The position numbers and the translations under genes were made by a program. Shown piece by piece: positions 59,121-64,000 of a stretch of 64,000 nucleotides of DNA. The notes under the pieces are model-generated. The model saw only the letters and a program-made list of their open reading frames with translations, was not told the DNA's origin and searched no databases. Each line of letters opens with the position of its first letter. Position 1 is the first letter of the stretch. The stretch lies in contig NZ_JAELTJ010000007.1 in NCBI RefSeq assembly GCF_016428805.1, positions 1 through 64,000 on the forward strand, written 5' to 3'. This DNA is from Achromobacter sp. ASV32 (GTDB lineage: Bacteria > Pseudomonadota > Gammaproteobacteria > Burkholderiales > Burkholderiaceae_B).

Positions 59121-60098
59121 ATGCCGATCTCCCGACGCCGACTCCTGCTTGCCAGCGCGCTGGTATTGCCGCTTGCGCGGCCCCGCGCCGCGCGCGCCGC
59201 CGCGTGGCCCGAACGCCCCATCCGGCTGGTGGTGACCTTTCCGCCGGGCGGCGCCAGCGACATCGCCGCGCGCCTCCTCGCGCCCCGCCTGGCCGAGTTG
59301 CTGGGCCAGCCCATCGTGATCGAGAACCGCCCGGGCGCCGGCTCCACGCTGGGCGCCGCGCAAGTGGCGCAGGCCCCGGCCGACGGCTACACGCTGCTGA
59401 TGTCGAATTCGGCGCCCCTGTCGATCTCGCCCGCGCTGATGCCACAGCACAGCTACGACCCGCTGACCAGCTTTCGCCACGTCGCCTACATCGGCGCGGT
59501 GCCGACCGCCTTCGTGGTGCATCCGTCGGTGCCCGCCGAGACCTTCGCGCAACTGACCGACTGGATCAAGGCCCAGCCCGAGCCGGTGCAGTACGGCAGC
59601 GGCGGCCTGGCGTCGGTGGGGCAGATCGTGGGCGAGCTGTATGCGCGCCAGGCCGGCGCGCCGCTGCAGCACATCCCGTACAAAGGCTCGGGCGCCATGC
59701 GCAACGACCTGCTGGGCGGACAGATCCGCGTCGCGGTGGACGCACTGCCGCAGAACCTGCCGTTCCTGCGCACCGGCCAGTTGCGGCTGCTGGCGGTCAC
59801 CACGCAGCAACGCGTGCCGCAGGCGCCCGCGATCCCCGCGGTGGGCGAACTGGGCTATCCGGGCCTGGTGGCCGAGAACTTCATCGGCTTGTCGGCGCCG
59901 GCCGGCCTGTCCGACGCCATCAGCCAGCCATTGCACGCCGCGGTGACGCAGGCACTGCAAGCGCCCGACCTGCGCGCCAAGCTGGAAGGCCAGGGTTTCG
60001 TGCTGGCGGAAAAAACACCCAGCGAATTCACCGACTTCGTGCGCCGCCAGGCCGATGCCTGGGGGCCGGTGGTGCGGGCAACGGGAGCCAGCCTGTGA
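59121..60098 (+). CDS. Tripartite tricarboxylate (Bug) receptor, twin-Arg start
   Basis: A 325-residue Bug/TctC protein. The leader MPISRRRLLLASALVLPLARPRAARA contains paired arginines, so export may be by Tat or Sec. The mature part holds IRLVVTFPPGGASDIAARLLAPRLAELL and VIENRPGAGSTLGAAQVAQAPADGYTLL, the carboxylate-binding loops. It overlaps the next gene by 4 bases (GTGA), a close coupling rare for these receptors. The start at 59121 was chosen over an upstream TTG. Its ligand is not predictable. Confidence 0.9.
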   Translation: MPISRRRLLLASALVLPLARPRAARAAAWPERPIRLVVTFPPGGASDIAARLLAPRLAELLGQPIVIENRPGAGSTLGAAQVAQAPADGYTLLMSNSAPLSISPALMPQHSYDPLTSFRHVAYIGAVPTAFVVHPSVPAETFAQLTDWIKAQPEPVQYGSGGLASVGQIVGELYARQAGAPLQHIPYKGSGAMRNDLLGGQIRVAVDALPQNLPFLRTGQLRLLAVTTQQRVPQAPAIPAVGELGYPGLVAENFIGLSAPAGLSDAISQPLHAAVTQALQAPDLRAKLEGQGFVLAEKTPSEFTDFVRRQADAWGPVVRATGASL

Positions 60099-61018
60099 GC
60101 GCGCGCCGCGTGCTGGTGCTGTTCGGCCACCCCGGCCGCGGCGGCTTCAACGAGGCCGCCATCGATGGCGCCGCGCGCGCCGCCCGGGCCGGCCATGCCC
60201 TGCAGGTGGAATGGATCGCGGACAGCGATCCGGATGCGCGCGCCGCGCGCCTGGCGGCGCTGTGCGCCGCGGGCCCCGATCTGGTCATCGTGCACGGCGG
60301 CCAGGGCGACGTGCCGGTGGCCCAGGTGGCGCCGCGCTTTGCGCGCACGCAATTCGCCATCACCCAGGGCAGCCATCACGCCGCCAACGTGGCCTCGTAT
60401 GAAATCCTGCAGGAACACAGCGCCTTCCTGGCCGGCGTGCTGGCGGGGCTGCGCGGCGGCGCCGCGCACCTGTCCGGCGAACGCGTGCGGCCCGGGCTGA
60501 AGGGCCGCGCGGCCTACGCCGACGGCGTGCGCCGGGTGCGCGGCCACGATCCGCTGACGGGTTTTTGCGGCAACCAGCACGATCCCGCGCTGGCCGGCGC
60601 GTGGACCGAAGCGCTGGCGGCCCGCGGCGCCCACGTGGTGTTCGCAATGATGGACGGCGGCCGCGACGGCATCACCGATGCCTGCCGCCGCCACGGCCTG
60701 CGCCAGATCGGCAACGTGCTCGATTGGGTGGCGCGCGACCCGGCGGTGTTCCTGGCGTCGGCGCTGGCCGATTCGGGCCTGTGCGTCGAACGCGCCGCCG
60801 CCGATCACGCCGCCGGCGCCTTGCGGGTAGGCGCCGTGACGCATTTCGGCCTGGAAGCCGGCGCGTCGCTGCGGCTGGTGCTGGGCGCGGATGTCAGCGC
60901 CGAAGAACGGCGCCTCCTGGATGACTGGTCGGCCCGCCTGGTGCGCGGCCAGGTGCAGGTCGCGACCGCTTACACGGGACCGGAATTCGCGTTGGAAAGC
61001 GCAAACCCCGCGTGGTAG
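60095..61018 (+). CDS. BMP/PnrA-like binding protein without signal peptide
   Basis: A 307-residue protein of the basic membrane protein (PnrA/Med nucleoside-binding) fold, with VLVLFGHPGRGGFNEAAIDGAARA, then QGSHHAANVASYEILQEHSAFLAGVLAGL and ARGAHVVFAMMDGGRDGITDACRRHG. Bacillus Med-like cytosolic members and exported PnrA both exist. Here a GTG start overlaps the Bug receptor stop (GTGA), and no signal peptide or lipobox is visible, so a cytosolic role is likely. It may act as a ligand sensor or partner of the Bug receptor. Its last 49 bases overlap the converging GNAT gene. Confidence 0.72.
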   Translation: MSARRVLVLFGHPGRGGFNEAAIDGAARAARAGHALQVEWIADSDPDARAARLAALCAAGPDLVIVHGGQGDVPVAQVAPRFARTQFAITQGSHHAANVASYEILQEHSAFLAGVLAGLRGGAAHLSGERVRPGLKGRAAYADGVRRVRGHDPLTGFCGNQHDPALAGAWTEALAARGAHVVFAMMDGGRDGITDACRRHGLRQIGNVLDWVARDPAVFLASALADSGLCVERAAADHAAGALRVGAVTHFGLEAGASLRLVLGADVSAEERRLLDDWSARLVRGQVQVATAYTGPEFALESANPAW

Positions 61019-61485
61019 TCCACCCGCCCCCGGGCGGGCCGCGTGAACACCTGCGCCATGAAGTATTCCGGCGGCACGCCGGGATAGGTCAGCGCCGGCG
61101 TGGTCTCGAAACCGAAGCGTTGGTAATAGGCGGGATCGCCCATCACCACACAGCCGGCCGCGCCCCGCGCCTGCAATTGATCCAGCCCCGCCTGGATCAA
61201 GGCCGCGCCGATGCCGCGGCCCTGCATTGCCGGCAGCACCGCCACCGGCCCCAGGCCGTACCAATCGGTGGAACCGTCGCTGATGACAACCGGAGAGAAC
61301 GCGATGTGACCCACGGCGCGGCCATCCTCGTGCGCCACCAGCGACAGCGTCAGCGCCCCGGCCGCGCGCAACGCGTTGATGATGGCGCCCTCGGTCTGCT
61401 GGCTGTGCGGATGATCGCGGAACGCTTCCTGGGTCAACGCAAAGATGGCGTGGATGTCGGCGGGGGTTTCGGCGCAAATGCGCAT
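60970..61485 (-). CDS. GNAT acetyltransferase, YhbS-like
   Basis: A 171-residue N-acetyltransferase. It has MRICAETPADIHAIFALTQEAF, the core VGHIAFSPVVISDGSTDWYGLGPVAVLPAMQGRGIGAALI (acetyl-CoA loop QGRGIG) and GDPAYYQRFGFETTPALTYPGVP, all typical of YhbS-type enzymes. Its 3' end overlaps the converging BMP-like gene by 49 bases. The MRIC start follows AGGAG; the longer frame is not coding. Substrate unknown. Confidence 0.9.
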   Translation of the reverse strand: MRICAETPADIHAIFALTQEAFRDHPHSQQTEGAIINALRAAGALTLSLVAHEDGRAVGHIAFSPVVISDGSTDWYGLGPVAVLPAMQGRGIGAALIQAGLDQLQARGAAGCVVMGDPAYYQRFGFETTPALTYPGVPPEYFMAQVFTRPARGRVDYHAGFALSNANSGPV

Positions 61486-61661
61486 GGCCCTGCTCCTTGC
61501 AATGGGTCGCGTGATGCAAAGCGTGAGTTTACGCGGCGCCTCATTGACGCCCGCCCGCCCCCTCGCTACAGTGACCGCCGACCCCTGGCTGGGCGGCACG
61601 CCGCCCGCAAGCCGAGCCTTCGACTCCCGCGGTTCGCCGCGACTTTCATCCGGAATCCTCC

Positions 61662-62465
61662 ATGAACAGCTACCGCGTCGGCATCGCCGGCTTCGGCGCC
61701 ATCGGCCAGGCCGTGGCGCAATCCCTGGACGCCGGCCTGCCCGGCCTGACCCTGGCCGCCGTGGCCGTGCGCGACCCCAAGGCCGCGCCCGCCGTGGCAT
61801 GGCGGCAAGCCGCCCCCGCCTTCACCACCATCGGCGAGCTGGCCGAGCACTGCGACGTGGTGGTGGAATGCGCGCCCGCCGCGGTGTTTCGTGAACTGGC
61901 CGAACCGGTGCTCAAGGCCGGCAAGAAGCTGGTGGTGCTGAGCTCGGGCGCGCTGCTGCGCCACGATGACCTGATCGAACTGGCGCGCCGCCACCATGGC
62001 CAGATCCTGGTGCCGTCCGGCGCCATCCTGGGCCTGGACGCCATCACGGCCGCCGCCGAAGGCGTCATCCACTCGGTCACCATGATCACCCGCAAGCCCG
62101 TGCGCGGCCTGCTGGGCGCGCCGTACCTGGTCGACAACAACATCGATATCGCCGACATCACCGAACCGCGCCTGATCTTCCGCGGCTCGCCGCGCGAAGC
62201 CGCGGTGGGCTTCCCGGCCAACCTGAACGTCGCGGTCAGCGTGTCGCTGGCCGGCATCGGCCCGGACCGCACCACGCTGGAGATCTGGGCGGACCCGTCG
62301 CTGGAACGCAATATCCACCGCGTCGAAGTGACGTCCGACTCGGCCTCTTTCTCGATGGAAATCCAGAACATCCCGTCGGCCAACCCCAAGACCGGCCGCA
62401 TCACCGCGCAAAGCGTGATCGCAGTGCTGCGCAAGCTGACGGGGCCGCTGCGCGTGGGCACCTGA
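61662..62465 (+). CDS. nadX: L-aspartate dehydrogenase NadX
   Basis: A 267-residue NAD(P)-dependent aspartate dehydrogenase. The Rossmann motif is RVGIAGFGAIGQAVAQSL, the nicotinamide/substrate region is LVVLSSGALLRHDDL, and the family tract is GQILVPSGAILGLDAITAA. The catalytic-type histidine lies in NIHRVEVTSDSASFSMEIQNIPSANPKTG. NadX makes iminoaspartate for NAD synthesis or supports aspartate turnover. In Alcaligenaceae it is often a stand-alone gene near transport genes. ATG has a usable GGAA upstream. Confidence 0.93.
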   Translation: MNSYRVGIAGFGAIGQAVAQSLDAGLPGLTLAAVAVRDPKAAPAVAWRQAAPAFTTIGELAEHCDVVVECAPAAVFRELAEPVLKAGKKLVVLSSGALLRHDDLIELARRHHGQILVPSGAILGLDAITAAAEGVIHSVTMITRKPVRGLLGAPYLVDNNIDIADITEPRLIFRGSPREAAVGFPANLNVAVSVSLAGIGPDRTTLEIWADPSLERNIHRVEVTSDSASFSMEIQNIPSANPKTGRITAQSVIAVLRKLTGPLRVGT

Positions 62466-62506
62466 AGGGGCTGGCGCGGCGCTGGCGGGTTACCCGCCGC
62501 CTCCGC

Positions 62507-62535
62507 TTGAATATGTTGATATTCGACGCTATAAC
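62507..62535 (+). promoter_or_regulatory. hipBA promoter
   Basis: TTGAAT (62507-62512), a 17-base spacer, then TATAAC (62530-62535). Transcription would begin about 62542, giving a leader of roughly 25 bases. The -10 lies inside the left arm of the operator. Confidence 0.65.
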
Positions 62536-62565
62536 ACCGAAATAAAGATTTTTCGGTGTTATAGC
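62528..62565. promoter_or_regulatory. HipB operator, perfect 15-bp inverted repeat
   Basis: GCTATAACACCGAAA (62528-62542) and TTTCGGTGTTATAGC (62551-62565) are exact complements around an 8-base spacer. It covers the -10 and ends one base before the hipB ATG. E. coli HipB binds TATCC-N8-GGATA; the arm ends TATA...TATA and the 8-base spacing are similar in kind. Confidence 0.75.
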
Positions 62566-62566
62566 A

Positions 62567-62863
62567 ATGAGCCAGTCCCCTAAGCTTCCCTCGGCCGTCA
62601 ACTACCGCCTGGCGCTTTTTGCACGGCGGCTGCGCGATGCCCGCAAGCAGCGCCGCTGGACACAGGAGCGCCTGGCCAAAGTCGCGGGTATCGGGGTGTC
62701 CACGGTTCGCGCCATTGAACATGGCGAATCCGCAACCGCCATCGGCAACTATCTCGCCATGCTGTGGGCGCTTGATCTGGACGCCCAGTTCGACAACCTG
62801 CTGGCTTCAGACAATGTCAGCACTGCCGCCACGGCGCCTCCCAAGCTGAACAACAATTTTTGA
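62567..62863 (+). CDS. hipB: HipB-type antitoxin (HTH)
   Basis: A 98-residue DNA-binding protein with an XRE/Cro-like helix-turn-helix (LRDARKQRRWTQERLAKVAGIGVSTVRAIEHGESATAIGNYLAML). It should bind the inverted repeat that ends one base before its ATG and neutralise the HipA-type kinase encoded 12 bases downstream. No Shine-Dalgarno sequence is visible before the start, so translation may be leader-poor or depend on the short leader. AT-richer codons than neighbours suggest transfer. Confidence 0.88.
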   Translation: MSQSPKLPSAVNYRLALFARRLRDARKQRRWTQERLAKVAGIGVSTVRAIEHGESATAIGNYLAMLWALDLDAQFDNLLASDNVSTAATAPPKLNNNF

Positions 62864-62875
62864 GGACAGGCGGCC

Positions 62876-64000
62876 ATGGCGCGCTCGTTATATGTTTGGA
62901 CCTATCTGCCAGGCCAGCCCGAGCCCGTCGTCGCCGGCCTGTTCCAGCACACCGAAGTCACATCCACGCGCGGCACCGGCAGCTTCGTCTATGGCGCCTC
63001 GTACCTGGCCAGGCCGGACGCTGTTGCGCTCTGCCCCGCTGTGCCGCTAGGCGACATTCAGTACAACACCAACGCGAACGGCGGCTACTTCGGATTTTTG
63101 CTGGACGCGGGTCCGGACTCCTGGGGACGCGCGCTCGTTGACCGGCTCTATGGTGCGCAGGACGCGCTGGGCTATCTACGACTTTCCGACGGTGGCGTAC
63201 GCACCGGGGCCTTGCTCTTCAGCGAATCATCCACCACCGTGAATGACGCGGTCTGGCTAGCCTCCGTTGCCGAATTGGACGACATCCAGCACGCTGCGGA
63301 GGCGCTCGAACGGGGCCAGCCGTTGGCGCCCGATGCCGAACTGCTGCTTCGGCCCGCGCTGTCGCTCGGCGGCGCACGGCCAAAGTGTTCGGTATTGGCA
63401 GATCGCAGGATCTGGATCGCAAAATTTGCATCAAGCAAGGATTCCCCCGCATTGCCCGACATCGCACGCCAGGAGCATGCGATGTATCTGCTGGCGGCAA
63501 GCGCCGGCATCAACGTCCCGAACTGCCGCCTCATCGAGGTCGGGGGCCGTGCCGTCTTTCTAACTGAACGCTTCGATGTCTCGACACTATCCAACGGCGC
63601 GTTCGGCCGATTGCGCTATGCGTCCGCGCGCAGCGCGCTCGAAGCGCCGGATATTCCTCCATCCCCCCACGGCAGCTATCCCGGTCTGGCTCGCCAGATG
63701 TCGAAGTGGAGCGAACATCCCGACGCCGATCGCAGACAGCTGTTCCGCCGCCTGATTTTCAATATCGCGACTTCCAATACCGACGATCACGAGCTCAATC
63801 ACGGTTTCGTGGATGGCCCCGACGTCACCTGGGTCGACACCCTGCAACTGGCGCCGGCATTCGACCTTGTGCCCTCCGTGATCACCAACGACCGCATTTA
63901 CCAGGGCATGCTGGTAGGCGACGACGGCGCGGTTTCCAGTTTCCACAATGCCGTCACATCCGCGCCGCAGTTCGGGCTGTCGGAAGCGCGCGCCTGGGAT
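62876..64000 (+). CDS. hipA: HipA-type serine/threonine kinase toxin (partial, runs off window)
   Basis: At least 375 residues are encoded, with no stop before the window end. HipA features: N-subdomain DAGPDSWGRALVDR, ATP loop RPALSLGGARPKCSVL, ATP lysine WIAKFAS, and the catalytic stretch ATSNTDDHELNHGF (Asp303-Asp304), then the DFG-like QLAPAFDLVPS. Such kinases phosphorylate tRNA synthetases (glutamyl in E. coli) and induce persistence; targets vary among homologues. GAGGACAG stands just before the ATG. AT-richer codons (TTA, TAT, CTA, CGA) appear, as in hipB, suggesting acquired DNA. Confidence 0.93.
   Translation, partial: MARSLYVWTYLPGQPEPVVAGLFQHTEVTSTRGTGSFVYGASYLARPDAVALCPAVPLGDIQYNTNANGGYFGFLLDAGPDSWGRALVDRLYGAQDALGYLRLSDGGVRTGALLFSESSTTVNDAVWLASVAELDDIQHAAEALERGQPLAPDAELLLRPALSLGGARPKCSVLADRRIWIAKFASSKDSPALPDIARQEHAMYLLAASAGINVPNCRLIEVGGRAVFLTERFDVSTLSNGAFGRLRYASARSALEAPDIPPSPHGSYPGLARQMSKWSEHPDADRRQLFRRLIFNIATSNTDDHELNHGFVDGPDVTWVDTLQLAPAFDLVPSVITNDRIYQGMLVGDDGAVSSFHNAVTSAPQFGLSEARAWD

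Noticed and set aside
59024-60094. Apparent fusion of a long N-terminal region to the BMP-like protein
   Set aside because: The N-terminal part is an out-of-frame reading of the Bug receptor gene. The BMP-like homology begins at the GTG at 60095.
62480-62500. GGCGGG/CCCGCC hairpin after nadX
   Set aside because: Stem is only 6 bp with a 3-base loop and no T-run; too weak to call a terminator.

Overview
This window is about 64 kb of chromosome-like DNA from a high-GC betaproteobacterium. Gene content and protein style point to the Alcaligenaceae (Achromobacter or Bordetella type). Clues are the 'Bug' tripartite-tricarboxylate receptors (two copies), two complete dipeptide-type ABC importers with fused ATPases, many LysR/GntR/GlxA-type regulators, a four-cysteine Fnr and formamidase with FmdB. 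This placement is inference from content, not from a database search. I saw no rRNA, tRNA, CRISPR array, transposase or prophage gene.

Layout. 0-11.3 kb: a divergent pair of operons around a GntR-type regulator and a perfect 14-bp palindrome. Leftward run GntR, an acetylpolyamine-deacetylase-like enzyme, an APH/hydroxylysine-kinase-like kinase and a class III aminotransferase with the phospho-lyase signature. Rightward run a class II aldolase, a Tat-exported peptide-type binding protein, two permeases, a double ATPase and a GhrA-like dehydrogenase. Read together they look like one import-and-degrade regulon for an acylated hydroxy-amine, which I cannot match to a described pathway. 11.3-20 kb: sulfide:quinone oxidoreductase with a DUF1641 partner, clpB with a heat-shock promoter, a GGCT-fold protein, fnr, a secreted hydrolase and a KgtP-like symporter.

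20-34 kb: ferredoxin, Nudix hydrolase, MDR dehydrogenase with divergent LysR, YegD-like Hsp70, a GlxA regulator with divergent MFS pump, then a leftward run of small housekeeping or detoxification genes (DUF3820, isochorismatase-like, GNAT, GST, OsmC, GFA). NlpE-like lipoprotein, a leaderless solute-binding protein and fmdA-fmdB follow. 34-46 kb: a class V PLP enzyme with divergent Lrp-type regulator, then a seven-gene operon of MarR-like regulator, peptide ABC importer, cytosolic M14 metallopeptidase and GNAT acetyltransferase. That operon carries a strong intergenic hairpin and a triple 80-bp hairpin-rich repeat.

46-64 kb: MltB-like transglycosylase, MATE exporter, lipoprotein, LysR, adenine-deaminase-type enzyme, type B carboxylesterase and a Bug receptor. 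A TetR regulator with a histone-H1-like Lys/Ala tail diverges from a DHA2 pump, and a TetR-style palindrome overlaps the pump promoter. Then come an exported M20 amidohydrolase, a second Bug receptor overlapping a leaderless BMP/PnrA-like protein, a GNAT gene, nadX, and finally a hipBA module (hipA runs off the window) with a perfect 15-bp operator repeat.
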